Of a DNA stretch of 64,000 nt, positions 18,188 through 31,691 are shown in pieces. The DNA is taken from contig JAVYIG010005335.1 in assembly GCA_035222895.1 (NCBI GenBank), positions 62,001-126,000 of the forward strand, read 5' to 3'. This DNA comes from Strongylocentrotus droebachiensis (lineage: Eukaryota > Echinodermata > Echinoidea > Camarodonta > Strongylocentrotidae). Position 1 is the stretch's first letter, and each line of letters opens with the position of its first letter. The notes under the pieces are model-generated. The model made no database searches and was not told the DNA's origin. It was given only the letters and a program-made list of their open reading frames with translations. A program made the position numbers and the translations under genes.

Positions 18188-18307
18188 ATGCCTACAACAC
18201 CCGGTAATCCCAGGCGGTCTCCCATCCAAGTACTAACCGGGCCCTATGCTGCTTGACTTCGGTGATCGGACGAGAACCGGTATATTCAGCATGGTATGGT
18301 CGTAGGC
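18188..18307 (-). rRNA. 5S ribosomal RNA, copy 2
   Basis: Same gene as copy 1, with the U101 loop-E variant (18207). Confidence 0.97.
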
Positions 18308-19143
18308 AAAGGACATCATTGTTAAACCTATTTAAGAGTAAACAATGACGTCATCATCTGGATTTGTTTTTCTTCTTCTGGAAATGCGCCCCCAGCGAGT
18401 ATGGAAAGGGGTAGTAGTTTCAGATGTTCATGATTGTCTCCAAGTGACCGGCTGAGTGACGAAACGGGTTTAGCCTGAAACACCAACCAAGAGACTCTGC
18501 AGAATGGAGCTCTTCAGTCTGTTGTTGAACTATAATATTGAGGTATTAATTACTCCAGAGCTGAACTTCTATGCCCTTTTCAGATCGGGTCTTGGGGATG
18601 AGGAATATATAAACAAGATGACATCATGGTCGAAATTAGCCTTTGATTGGTGAGAAGACTAAGCGAAGGAGCAGACCTCGACACGGGATATAGTATTCGC
18701 CTTGTCCTCGTTCATGACGTAACTTTCAGCATGCGCACAAAGTGTGCGCATTGACACTGTCTTGGAAACGGTTGAGGGTGAAACATTGTGCCATAATAAT
18801 ATGCTACATGAAGGATGGAATAAAAGAAAAAAGAGGAGCCGGGCCGGGGAGAGGGGGACGGGAGTTTGTTAAAGAGGTGGAGAAGGGAAGGAAGGACGTA
18901 GTTAGAGGTCGGTAATAAGCTTCTTTTAGAAGGGAAGAGCCACCAAAACCTGGTCGTCGTTTTCTTTGCTCCCTGTCTTTCCTCCAGAAAGAGGGATAAT
19001 AATAATTCCTCTGTGGGAATTTGAAGAGGGGAAGAACAAAAAGGGGAGAAATACAAACACATTTTTAAAAAAGAAGGAGGAAAAGGGAAGGGAAGGTAAG
19101 AGAAGGATGTCTACATGTCAAGTTCATCACGTCAAGCAACAAA

Positions 19144-19263
19144 ATGCCTACAACACCCGGTAATCCCAGGCGGTCTCCCATCCAAGTACTAACCGGGCCC
19201 TATGCTGCTTGACTTCGGTGATCGGACGAGAACCGGTATATTCAGCATGGTATGGTCGTAGGC
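19144..19263 (-). rRNA. 5S ribosomal RNA, copy 3
   Basis: U101 variant (19163). Confidence 0.97.
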
Positions 19264-20099
19264 AAAGGACATCATTGTTAAACCTATTTAAGAGTAAACA
19301 ATGACGTCATCATCTGGATTTGTTTTTCTTCTTCTGGAAATGCGCCCCCAGCGAGTATGGAAAGGGGTAGTAGTTTCAGATGTTCATGATTGTCTCCAAG
19401 TGACCGGCTGAGTGACGAAACGGGTTTAGCCTGAAACACCAACCAAGAGACTCTGCAGAATGGAGCTCTTCAGTCTGTTGTTGAACTATAATATTGAGGT
19501 ATTAATTACTCCAGAGCTGAACTTCTATGCCCTTTTCAGATCGGGTCTTGGGGATGAGGAATATATAAACAAGATGACATCATGGTCGAAATTAGCCTTT
19601 GATTGGTGAGAAGACTAAGCGAAGGAGCAGACCTCGACACGGGATATAGTATTCGCCTTGTCCTCGTTCATGACGTAACTTTCAGCATGCGCACAAAGTG
19701 TGCGCATTGACACTGTCTTGGAAACGGTTGAGGGTGAAACATTGTGCCATAATAATATGCTACATGAAGGATGGAATAAAAGAAAAAAGAGGAGCCGGGC
19801 CGGGGAGAGGGGGACGGGAGTTTGTTAAAGAGGTGGAGAAGGGAAGGAAGGACGTAGTTAGAGGTCGGTAATAAGCTTCTTTTAGAAGGGAAGAGCCACC
19901 AAAACCTGGTCGTCGTTTTCTTTGCTCCCTGTCTTTCCTCCAGAAAGAGGGATAATAATAATTCCTCTGTGGGAATTTGAAGAGGGGAAGAACAAAAAGG
20001 GGAGAAATACAAACACATTTTTAAAAAAGAAGGAGGAAAAGGGAAGGGAAGGTAAGAGAAGGATGTCTACATGTCAAGTTCATCACGTCAAGCAACAAA

Positions 20100-20219
20100 A
20101 TGCCTACAACACCCGGTAATCCCAGGCGGTCTCCCATCCAAGTACTAACCGGGCCCTATGCTGCTTGACTTCGGTGATCGGACGAGAACCGGTATATTCA
20201 GCATGGTATGGTCGTAGGC
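20100..20219 (-). rRNA. 5S ribosomal RNA, copy 4
   Basis: Last copy with the U101 variant (20119). Confidence 0.97.
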
Positions 20220-21055
20220 AAAGGACATCATTGTTAAACCTATTTAAGAGTAAACAATGACGTCATCATCTGGATTTGTTTTTCTTCTTCTGGAAATGCG
20301 CCCCCAGCGAGTATGGAAAGGGGTAGTAGTTTCAGATGTTCATGATTGTCTCCAAGTGACCGGCTGAGTGACGAAACGGGTTTAGCCTGAAACACCAACC
20401 AAGAGACTCTGCAGAATGGAGCTCTTCAGTCTGTTGTTGAACTATAATATTGAGGTATTAATTACTCCAGAGCTGAACTTCTATGCCCTTTTCAGATCGG
20501 GTCTTGGGGATGAGGAATATATAAACAAGATGACATCATGGTCGAAATTAGCCTTTGATTGGTGAGAAGACTAAGCGAAGGAGCAGACCTCGACACGGGA
20601 TATAGTATTCGCCTTGTCCTCGTTCATGACGTAACTTTCAGCATGCGCACAAAGTGTGCGCATTGACACTGTCTTGGAAACGGTTGAGGGTGAAACATTG
20701 TGCCATAATAATATGCTACATGAAGGATGGAATAAAAGAAAAAAGAGGAGCCGGGCCGGGGAGAGGGGGACGGGAGTTTGTTAAAGAGGTGGAGAAGGGA
20801 AGGAAGGACGTAGTTAGAGGTCGGTAATAAGCTTCTTTTAGAAGGGAAGAGCCACCAAAACCTGGTCGTCGTTTTCTTTGCTCCCTGTCTTTCCTCCAGA
20901 AAGAGGGATAATAATAATTCCTCTGTGGGAATTTGAAGAGGGGAAGAACAAAAAGGGGAGAAATACAAACACATTTTTAAAAAAGAAGGAGGAAAAGGGA
21001 AGGGAAGGTAAGAGAAGGATGTCTACATGTCAAGTTCATCACGTCAAGCAACAAA

Positions 21056-21175
21056 ATGCCTACAACACCCGGTATTCCCAGGCGGTCTCCCATCCAAGTA
21101 CTAACCGGGCCCTATGCTGCTTGACTTCGGTGATCGGACGAGAACCGGTATATTCAGCATGGTATGGTCGTAGGC
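21056..21175 (-). rRNA. 5S ribosomal RNA, copy 5
   Basis: First copy with the canonical A101 (GGGAAUACC). All later copies inspected have it. Confidence 0.98.
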
Positions 21176-22011
21176 AAAGGACATCATTGTTAAACCTATT
21201 TAAGAGTAAACAATGACGTCATCATCTGGATTTGTTTTTCTTCTTCTGGAAATGCGCCCCCAGCGAGTATGGAAAGGGGTAGTAGTTTCAGATGTTCATG
21301 ATTGTCTCCAAGTGACCGGCTGAGTGACGAAACGGGTTTAGCCTGAAACACCAACCAAGAGACTCTGCAGAATGGAGCTCTTCAGTCTGTTGTTGAACTA
21401 TAATATTGAGGTATTAATTACTCCAGAGCTGAACTTCTATGCCCTTTTCAGATCGGGTCTTGGGGATGAGGAATATATAAACAAGATGACATCATGGTCG
21501 AAATTAGCCTTTGATTGGTGAGAAGACTAAGCGAAGGAGCAGACCTCGACACGGGATATAGTATTCGCCTTGTCCTCGTTCATGACGTAACTTTCAGCAT
21601 GCGCACAAAGTGTGCGCATTGACACTGTCTTGGAAACGGTTGAGGGTGAAACATTGTGCCATAATAATATGCTACATGAAGGATGGAATAAAAGAAAAAA
21701 GAGGAGCCGGGCCGGGGAGAGGGGGACGGGAGTTTGTTAAAGAGGTGGAGAAGGGAAGGAAGGACGTAGTTAGAGGTCGGTAATAAGCTTCTTTTAGAAG
21801 GGAAGAGCCACCAAAACCTGGTCGTCGTTTTCTTTGCTCCCTGTCTTTCCTCCAGAAAGAGGGATAATAATAATTCCTCTGTGGGAATTTGAAGAGGGGA
21901 AGAACAAAAAGGGGAGAAATACAAACACATTTTTAAAAAAGAAGGAGGAAAAGGGAAGGGAAGGTAAGAGAAGGATGTCTACATGTCAAGTTCATCACGT
22001 CAAGCAACAAA

Positions 22012-22131
22012 ATGCCTACAACACCCGGTATTCCCAGGCGGTCTCCCATCCAAGTACTAACCGGGCCCTATGCTGCTTGACTTCGGTGATCGGACGAGAA
22101 CCGGTATATTCAGCATGGTATGGTCGTAGGC
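22012..22131 (-). rRNA. 5S ribosomal RNA, copy 6
   Basis: Consensus gene. Confidence 0.98.
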
Positions 22132-22967
22132 AAAGGACATCATTGTTAAACCTATTTAAGAGTAAACAATGACGTCATCATCTGGATTTGTTTTTCTTCT
22201 TCTGGAAATGCGCCCCCAGCGAGTATGGAAAGGGGTAGTAGTTTCAGATGTTCATGATTGTCTCCAAGTGACCGGCTGAGTGACGAAACGGGTTTAGCCT
22301 GAAACACCAACCAAGAGACTCTGCAGAATGGAGCTCTTCAGTCTGTTGTTGAACTATAATATTGAGGTATTAATTACTCCAGAGCTGAACTTCTATGCCC
22401 TTTTCAGATCGGGTCTTGGGGATGAGGAATATATAAACAAGATGACATCATGGTCGAAATTAGCCTTTGATTGGTGAGAAGACTAAGCGAAGGAGCAGAC
22501 CTCGACACGGGATATAGTATTCGCCTTGTCCTCGTTCATGACGTAACTTTCAGCATGCGCACAAAGTGTGCGCATTGACACTGTCTTGGAAACGGTTGAG
22601 GGTGAAACATTGTGCCATAATAATATGCTACATGAAGGATGGAATAAAAGAAAAAAGAGGAGCCGGGCCGGGGAGAGGGGGACGGGAGTTTGTTAAAGAG
22701 GTGGAGAAGGGAAGGAAGGACGTAGTTAGAGGTCGGTAATAAGCTTCTTTTAGAAGGGAAGAGCCACCAAAACCTGGTCGTCGTTTTCTTTGCTCCCTGT
22801 CTTTCCTCCAGAAAGAGGGATAATAATAATTCCTCTGTGGGAATTTGAAGAGGGGAAGAACAAAAAGGGGAGAAATACAAACACATTTTTAAAAAAGAAG
22901 GAGGAAAAGGGAAGGGAAGGTAAGAGAAGGATGTCTACATGTCAAGTTCATCACGTCAAGCAACAAA

Positions 22968-23087
22968 ATGCCTACAACACCCGGTATTCCCAGGCGGTCT
23001 CCCATCCAAGTACTAACCGGGCCCTATGCTGCTTGACTTCGGTGATCGGACGAGAACCGGTATATTCAGCATGGTATGGTCGTAGGC
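22968..23087 (-). rRNA. 5S ribosomal RNA, copy 7
   Basis: Consensus gene. Confidence 0.98.
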
Positions 23088-23923
23088 AAAGGACATCATT
23101 GTTAAACCTATTTAAGAGTAAACAATGACGTCATCATCTGGATTTGTTTTTCTTCTTCTGGAAATGCGCCCCCAGCGAGTATGGAAAGGGGTAGTAGTTT
23201 CAGATGTTCATGATTGTCTCCAAGTGACCGGCTGAGTGACGAAACGGGTTTAGCCTGAAACACCAACCAAGAGACTCTGCAGAATGGAGCTCTTCAGTCT
23301 GTTGTTGAACTATAATATTGAGGTATTAATTACTCCAGAGCTGAACTTCTATGCCCTTTTCAGATCGGGTCTTGGGGATGAGGAATATATAAACAAGATG
23401 ACATCATGGTCGAAATTAGCCTTTGATTGGTGAGAAGACTAAGCGAAGGAGCAGACCTCGACACGGGATATAGTATTCGCCTTGTCCTCGTTCATGACGT
23501 AACTTTCAGCATGCGCACAAAGTGTGCGCATTGACACTGTCTTGGAAACGGTTGAGGGTGAAACATTGTGCCATAATAATATGCTACATGAAGGATGGAA
23601 TAAAAGAAAAAAGAGGAGCCGGGCCGGGGAGAGGGGGACGGGAGTTTGTTAAAGAGGTGGAGAAGGGAAGGAAGGACGTAGTTAGAGGTCGGTAATAAGC
23701 TTCTTTTAGAAGGGAAGAGCCACCAAAACCTGGTCGTCGTTTTCTTTGCTCCCTGTCTTTCCTCCAGAAAGAGGGATAATAATAATTCCTCTGTGGGAAT
23801 TTGAAGAGGGGAAGAACAAAAAGGGGAGAAATACAAACACATTTTTAAAAAAGAAGGAGGAAAAGGGAAGGGAAGGTAAGAGAAGGATGTCTACATGTCA
23901 AGTTCATCACGTCAAGCAACAAA

Positions 23924-24043
23924 ATGCCTACAACACCCGGTATTCCCAGGCGGTCTCCCATCCAAGTACTAACCGGGCCCTATGCTGCTTGACTTCGGTG
24001 ATCGGACGAGAACCGGTATATTCAGCATGGTATGGTCGTAGGC
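23924..24043 (-). rRNA. 5S ribosomal RNA, copy 8
   Basis: Consensus gene. Confidence 0.98.
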
Positions 24044-24879
24044 AAAGGACATCATTGTTAAACCTATTTAAGAGTAAACAATGACGTCATCATCTGGATT
24101 TGTTTTTCTTCTTCTGGAAATGCGCCCCCAGCGAGTATGGAAAGGGGTAGTAGTTTCAGATGTTCATGATTGTCTCCAAGTGACCGGCTGAGTGACGAAA
24201 CGGGTTTAGCCTGAAACACCAACCAAGAGACTCTGCAGAATGGAGCTCTTCAGTCTGTTGTTGAACTATAATATTGAGGTATTAATTACTCCAGAGCTGA
24301 ACTTCTATGCCCTTTTCAGATCGGGTCTTGGGGATGAGGAATATATAAACAAGATGACATCATGGTCGAAATTAGCCTTTGATTGGTGAGAAGACTAAGC
24401 GAAGGAGCAGACCTCGACACGGGATATAGTATTCGCCTTGTCCTCGTTCATGACGTAACTTTCAGCATGCGCACAAAGTGTGCGCATTGACACTGTCTTG
24501 GAAACGGTTGAGGGTGAAACATTGTGCCATAATAATATGCTACATGAAGGATGGAATAAAAGAAAAAAGAGGAGCCGGGCCGGGGAGAGGGGGACGGGAG
24601 TTTGTTAAAGAGGTGGAGAAGGGAAGGAAGGACGTAGTTAGAGGTCGGTAATAAGCTTCTTTTAGAAGGGAAGAGCCACCAAAACCTGGTCGTCGTTTTC
24701 TTTGCTCCCTGTCTTTCCTCCAGAAAGAGGGATAATAATAATTCCTCTGTGGGAATTTGAAGAGGGGAAGAACAAAAAGGGGAGAAATACAAACACATTT
24801 TTAAAAAAGAAGGAGGAAAAGGGAAGGGAAGGTAAGAGAAGGATGTCTACATGTCAAGTTCATCACGTCAAGCAACAAA

Positions 24880-24999
24880 ATGCCTACAACACCCGGTATT
24901 CCCAGGCGGTCTCCCATCCAAGTACTAACCGGGCCCTATGCTGCTTGACTTCGGTGATCGGACGAGAACCGGTATATTCAGCATGGTATGGTCGTAGGC
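24880..24999 (-). rRNA. 5S ribosomal RNA, copy 9
   Basis: Consensus gene. Confidence 0.98.
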
Positions 25000-25835
25000 A
25001 AAGGACATCATTGTTAAACCTATTTAAGAGTAAACAATGACGTCATCATCTGGATTTGTTTTTCTTCTTCTGGAAATGCGCCCCCAGCGAGTATGGAAAG
25101 GGGTAGTAGTTTCAGATGTTCATGATTGTCTCCAAGTGACCGGCTGAGTGACGAAACGGGTTTAGCCTGAAACACCAACCAAGAGACTCTGCAGAATGGA
25201 GCTCTTCAGTCTGTTGTTGAACTATAATATTGAGGTATTAATTACTCCAGAGCTGAACTTCTATGCCCTTTTCAGATCGGGTCTTGGGGATGAGGAATAT
25301 ATAAACAAGATGACATCATGGTCGAAATTAGCCTTTGATTGGTGAGAAGACTAAGCGAAGGAGCAGACCTCGACACGGGATATAGTATTCGCCTTGTCCT
25401 CGTTCATGACGTAACTTTCAGCATGCGCACAAAGTGTGCGCATTGACACTGTCTTGGAAACGGTTGAGGGTGAAACATTGTGCCATAATAATATGCTACA
25501 TGAAGGATGGAATAAAAGAAAAAAGAGGAGCCGGGCCGGGGAGAGGGGGACGGGAGTTTGTTAAAGAGGTGGAGAAGGGAAGGAAGGACGTAGTTAGAGG
25601 TCGGTAATAAGCTTCTTTTAGAAGGGAAGAGCCACCAAAACCTGGTCGTCGTTTTCTTTGCTCCCTGTCTTTCCTCCAGAAAGAGGGATAATAATAATTC
25701 CTCTGTGGGAATTTGAAGAGGGGAAGAACAAAAAGGGGAGAAATACAAACACATTTTTAAAAAAGAAGGAGGAAAAGGGAAGGGAAGGTAAGAGAAGGAT
25801 GTCTACATGTCAAGTTCATCACGTCAAGCAACAAA

Positions 25836-25955
25836 ATGCCTACAACACCCGGTATTCCCAGGCGGTCTCCCATCCAAGTACTAACCGGGCCCTATGCTGC
25901 TTGACTTCGGTGATCGGACGAGAACCGGTATATTCAGCATGGTATGGTCGTAGGC
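25836..25955 (-). rRNA. 5S ribosomal RNA, copy 10
   Basis: Consensus gene. Confidence 0.98.
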
Positions 25956-26791
25956 AAAGGACATCATTGTTAAACCTATTTAAGAGTAAACAATGACGTC
26001 ATCATCTGGATTTGTTTTTCTTCTTCTGGAAATGCGCCCCCAGCGAGTATGGAAAGGGGTAGTAGTTTCAGATGTTCATGATTGTCTCCAAGTGACCGGC
26101 TGAGTGACGAAACGGGTTTAGCCTGAAACACCAACCAAGAGACTCTGCAGAATGGAGCTCTTCAGTCTGTTGTTGAACTATAATATTGAGGTATTAATTA
26201 CTCCAGAGCTGAACTTCTATGCCCTTTTCAGATCGGGTCTTGGGGATGAGGAATATATAAACAAGATGACATCATGGTCGAAATTAGCCTTTGATTGGTG
26301 AGAAGACTAAGCGAAGGAGCAGACCTCGACACGGGATATAGTATTCGCCTTGTCCTCGTTCATGACGTAACTTTCAGCATGCGCACAAAGTGTGCGCATT
26401 GACACTGTCTTGGAAACGGTTGAGGGTGAAACATTGTGCCATAATAATATGCTACATGAAGGATGGAATAAAAGAAAAAAGAGGAGCCGGGCCGGGGAGA
26501 GGGGGACGGGAGTTTGTTAAAGAGGTGGAGAAGGGAAGGAAGGACGTAGTTAGAGGTCGGTAATAAGCTTCTTTTAGAAGGGAAGAGCCACCAAAACCTG
26601 GTCGTCGTTTTCTTTGCTCCCTGTCTTTCCTCCAGAAAGAGGGATAATAATAATTCCTCTGTGGGAATTTGAAGAGGGGAAGAACAAAAAGGGGAGAAAT
26701 ACAAACACATTTTTAAAAAAGAAGGAGGAAAAGGGAAGGGAAGGTAAGAGAAGGATGTCTACATGTCAAGTTCATCACGTCAAGCAACAAA

Positions 26792-26911
26792 ATGCCTACA
26801 ACACCCGGTATTCCCAGGCGGTCTCCCATCCAAGTACTAACCGGGCCCTATGCTGCTTGACTTCGGTGATCGGACGAGAACCGGTATATTCAGCATGGTA
26901 TGGTCGTAGGC
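26792..26911 (-). rRNA. 5S ribosomal RNA, copy 11
   Basis: Consensus gene. Confidence 0.98.
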
Positions 26912-27747
26912 AAAGGACATCATTGTTAAACCTATTTAAGAGTAAACAATGACGTCATCATCTGGATTTGTTTTTCTTCTTCTGGAAATGCGCCCCCAGC
27001 GAGTATGGAAAGGGGTAGTAGTTTCAGATGTTCATGATTGTCTCCAAGTGACCGGCTGAGTGACGAAACGGGTTTAGCCTGAAACACCAACCAAGAGACT
27101 CTGCAGAATGGAGCTCTTCAGTCTGTTGTTGAACTATAATATTGAGGTATTAATTACTCCAGAGCTGAACTTCTATGCCCTTTTCAGATCGGGTCTTGGG
27201 GATGAGGAATATATAAACAAGATGACATCATGGTCGAAATTAGCCTTTGATTGGTGAGAAGACTAAGCGAAGGAGCAGACCTCGACACGGGATATAGTAT
27301 TCGCCTTGTCCTCGTTCATGACGTAACTTTCAGCATGCGCACAAAGTGTGCGCATTGACACTGTGTTGGAAACGGTTGAGGGTGAAACATTGTGCCATAA
27401 TAATATGCTACATGAAGGATGGAATAAAAGAAAAAAGAGGAGCCGGGCCGGGGAGAGGGGGACGGGAGTTTGTTAAAGAGGTGGAGAAGGGAAGGAAGGA
27501 CGTAGTTAGAGGTCGGTAATAAGCTTCTTTTAGAAGGGAAGAGCCACCAAAACCTGGTCGTCGTTTTCTTTGCTCCCTGTCTTTCCTCCAGAAAGAGGGA
27601 TAATAATAATTCCTCTGTGGGAATTTGAAGAGGGGAAGAACAAAAAGGGGAGAAATACAAACACATTTTTAAAAAAGAAGGAGGAAAAGGGAAGGGAAGG
27701 TAAGAGAAGGATGTCTACATGTCAAGTTCATCACGTCAAGCAACAAA

Positions 27748-27867
27748 ATGCCTACAACACCCGGTATTCCCAGGCGGTCTCCCATCCAAGTACTAACCGG
27801 GCCCTATGCTGCTTGACTTCGGTGATCGGACGAGAACCGGTATATTCAGCATGGTATGGTCGTAGGC
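27748..27867 (-). rRNA. 5S ribosomal RNA, copy 12
   Basis: Consensus gene. Its unit has a private spacer change (G at 27365), and a C-to-T change lies 7 bp upstream of the gene (27874). Confidence 0.98.
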
Positions 27868-28703
27868 AAAGGATATCATTGTTAAACCTATTTAAGAGTA
27901 AACAATGACGTCATCATCTGGATTTGTTTTTCTTCTTCTGGAAATGCGCCCCCAGCGAGTATGGAAAGGGGTAGTAGTTTCAGATGTTCATGATTGTCTC
28001 CAAGTGACCGGCTGAGTGACGAAACGGGTTTAGCCTGAAACACCAACCAAGAGACTCTGCAGAATGGAGCTCTTCAGTCTGTTGTTGAACTATAATATTG
28101 AGGTATTAATTACTCCAGAGCTGAACTTCTATGCCCTTTTCAGATCGGGTCTTGGGGATGAGGAATATATAAACAAGATGACATCATGGTCGAAATTAGC
28201 CTTTGATTGGTGAGAAGACTAAGCGAAGGAGCAGACCTCGACACGGGATATAGTATTCGCCTTGTCCTCGTTCATGACGTAACTTTCAGCATGCGCACAA
28301 AGTGTGCGCATTGACACTGTCTTGGAAACGGTTGAGGGTGAAACATTGTGCCATAATAATATGCTACATGAAGGATGGAATAAAAGAAAAAAGAGGAGCC
28401 GGGCCGGGGAGAGGGGGACGGGAGTTTGTTAAAGAGGTGGAGAAGGGAAGGAAGGACGTAGTTAGAGGTCGGTAATAAGCTTCTTTTAGAAGGGAAGAGC
28501 CACCAAAACCTGGTCGTCGTTTTCTTTGCTCCCTGTCTTTCCTCCAGAAAGAGGGATAATAATAATTCCTCTGTGGGAATTTGAAGAGGGGAAGAACAAA
28601 AAGGGGAGAAATACAAACACATTTTTAAAAAAGAAGGAGGAAAAGGGAAGGGAAGGTAAGAGAAGGATGTCTACATGTCAAGTTCATCACGTCAAGCAAC
28701 AAA

Positions 28704-28823
28704 ATGCCTACAACACCCGGTATTCCCAGGCGGTCTCCCATCCAAGTACTAACCGGGCCCTATGCTGCTTGACTTCGGTGATCGGACGAGAACCGGTATA
28801 TTCAGCATGGTATGGTCGTAGGC
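28704..28823 (-). rRNA. 5S ribosomal RNA, copy 13
   Basis: Consensus gene and consensus spacer, between two units that share a spacer variant. Confidence 0.98.
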
Positions 28824-29659
28824 AAAGGACATCATTGTTAAACCTATTTAAGAGTAAACAATGACGTCATCATCTGGATTTGTTTTTCTTCTTCTGGAAA
28901 TGCGCCCCCAGCGAGTATGGAAAGGGGTAGTAGTTTCAGATGTTCATGATTGTCTCCAAGTGACCGGCTGAGTGACGAAACGGGTTTAGCCTGAAACACC
29001 AACCAAGAGACTCTGCAGAATGGAGCTCTTCAGTCTGTTGTTGAACTATAATATTGAGGTATTAATTACTCCAGAGCTGAACTTCTATGCCCTTTTCAGA
29101 TCGGGTCTTGGGGATGAGGAATATATAAACAAGATGACATCATGGTCGAAATTAGCCTTTGATTGGTGAGAAGACTAAGCGAAGGAGCAGACCTCGACAC
29201 GGGATATAGTATTCGCCTTGTCCTCGTTCATGACGTAACTTTCAGCATGCGCACAAAGTGTGCGCATTGACACTGTGTTGGAAACGGTTGAGGGTGAAAC
29301 ATTGTGCCATAATAATATGCTACATGAAGGATGGAATAAAAGAAAAAAGAGGAGCCGGGCCGGGGAGAGGGGGACGGGAGTTTGTTAAAGAGGTGGAGAA
29401 GGGAAGGAAGGACGTAGTTAGAGGTCGGTAATAAGCTTCTTTTAGAAGGGAAGAGCCACCAAAACCTGGTCGTCGTTTTCTTTGCTCCCTGTCTTTCCTC
29501 CAGAAAGAGGGATAATAATAATTCCTCTGTGGGAATTTGAAGAGGGGAAGAACAAAAAGGGGAGAAATACAAACACATTTTTAAAAAAGAAGGAGGAAAA
29601 GGGAAGGGAAGGTAAGAGAAGGATGTCTACATGTCAAGTTCATCACGTCAAGCAACAAA

Positions 29660-29779
29660 ATGCCTACAACACCCGGTATTCCCAGGCGGTCTCCCATCCA
29701 AGTACTAACCGGGCCCTATGCTGCTTGACTTCGGTGATCGGACGAGAACCGGTATATTCAGCATGGTATGGTCGTAGGC
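29660..29779 (-). rRNA. 5S ribosomal RNA, copy 14
   Basis: Consensus gene. Its unit carries the same spacer change (G at 29277) as unit 12. Confidence 0.98.
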
Positions 29780-30615
29780 AAAGGACATCATTGTTAAACC
29801 TATTTAAGAGTAAACAATGACGTCATCATCTGGATTTGTTTTTCTTCTTCTGGAAATGCGCCCCCAGCGAGTATGGAAAGGGGTAGTAGTTTCAGATGTT
29901 CATGATTGTCTCCAAGTGACCGGCTGAGTGACGAAACGGGTTTAGCCTGAAACACCAACCAAGAGACTCTGCAGAATGGAGCTCTTCAGTCTGTTGTTGA
30001 ACTATAATATTGAGGTATTAATTACTCCAGAGCTGAACTTCTATGCCCTTTTCAGATCGGGTCTTGGGGATGAGGAATATATAAACAAGATGACATCATG
30101 GTCGAAATTAGCCTTTGATTGGTGAGAAGACTAAGCGAAGGAGCAGACCTCGACACGGGATATAGTATTCGCCTTGTCCTCGTTCATGACGTAACTTTCA
30201 GCATGCGCACAAAGTGTGCGCATTGACACTGTCTTGGAAACGGTTGAGGGTGAAACATTGTGCCATAATAATATGCTACATGAAGGATGGAATAAAAGAA
30301 AAAAGAGGAGCCGGGCCGGGGAGAGGGGGACGGGAGTTTGTTAAAGAGGTGGAGAAGGGAAGGAAGGACGTAGTTAGAGGTCGGTAATAAGCTTCTTTTA
30401 GAAGGGAAGAGCCACCAAAACCTGGTCGTCGTTTTCTTTGCTCCCTGTCTTTCCTCCAGAAAGAGGGATAATAATAATTCCTCTGTGGGAATTTGAAGAG
30501 GGGAAGAACAAAAAGGGGAGAAATACAAACACATTTTTAAAAAAGAAGGAGGAAAAGGGAAGGGAAGGTAAGAGAAGGATGTCTACATGTCAAGTTCATC
30601 ACGTCAAGCAACAAA

Positions 30616-30735
30616 ATGCCTACAACACCCGGTATTCCCAGGCGGTCTCCCATCCAAGTACTAACCGGGCCCTATGCTGCTTGACTTCGGTGATCGGACG
30701 AGAACCGGTATATTCAGCATGGTATGGTCGTAGGC
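30616..30735 (-). rRNA. 5S ribosomal RNA, copy 15
   Basis: Consensus gene. Confidence 0.98.
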
Positions 30736-31571
30736 AAAGGACATCATTGTTAAACCTATTTAAGAGTAAACAATGACGTCATCATCTGGATTTGTTTTTC
30801 TTCTTCTGGAAATGCGCCCCCAGCGAGTATGGAAAGGGGTAGTAGTTTCAGATGTTCATGATTGTCTCCAAGTGACCGGCTGAGTGACGAAACGGGTTTA
30901 GCCTGAAACACCAACCAAGAGACTCTGCAGAATGGAGCTCTTCAGTCTGTTGTTGAACTATAATATTGAGGTATTAATTACTCCAGAGCTGAACTTCTAT
31001 GCCCTTTTCAGATCGGGTCTTGGGGATGAGGAATATATAAACAAGATGACATCATGGTCGAAATTAGCCTTTGATTGGTGAGAAGACTAAGCGAAGGAGC
31101 AGACCTCGACACGGGATATAGTATTCGCCTTGTCCTCGTTCATGACGTAACTTTCAGCATGCGCACAAAGTGTGCGCATTGACACTGTCTTGGAAACGGT
31201 TGAGGGTGAAACATTGTGCCATAATAATATGCTACATGAAGGATGGAATAAAAGAAAAAAGAGGAGCCGGGCCGGGGAGAGGGGGACGGGAGTTTGTTAA
31301 AGAGGTGGAGAAGGGAAGGAAGGACGTAGTTAGAGGTCGGTAATAAGCTTCTTTTAGAAGGGAAGAGCCACCAAAACCTGGTCGTCGTTTTCTTTGCTCC
31401 CTGTCTTTCCTCCAGAAAGAGGGATAATAATAATTCCTCTGTGGGAATTTGAAGAGGGGAAGAACAAAAAGGGGAGAAATACAAACACATTTTTAAAAAA
31501 GAAGGAGGAAAAGGGAAGGGAAGGTAAGAGAAGGATGTCTACATGTCAAGTTCATCACGTCAAGCAACAAA

Positions 31572-31691
31572 ATGCCTACAACACCCGGTATTCCCAGGCG
31601 GTCTCCCATCCAAGTACTAACCGGGCCCTATGCTGCTTGACTTCGGTGATCGGACGAGAACCGGTATATTCAGCATGGTATGGTCGTAGGC
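31572..31691 (-). rRNA. 5S ribosomal RNA, copy 16
   Basis: Consensus gene. Confidence 0.98.

Noticed and set aside
20878-21216. Plus-strand 112-codon frame (65 codons in units 1-4)
   Set aside because: It reads through the antisense of the 5S gene. Its length depends on the position-101 variant that creates a TAA in copies 1-4. This is not a protein gene.
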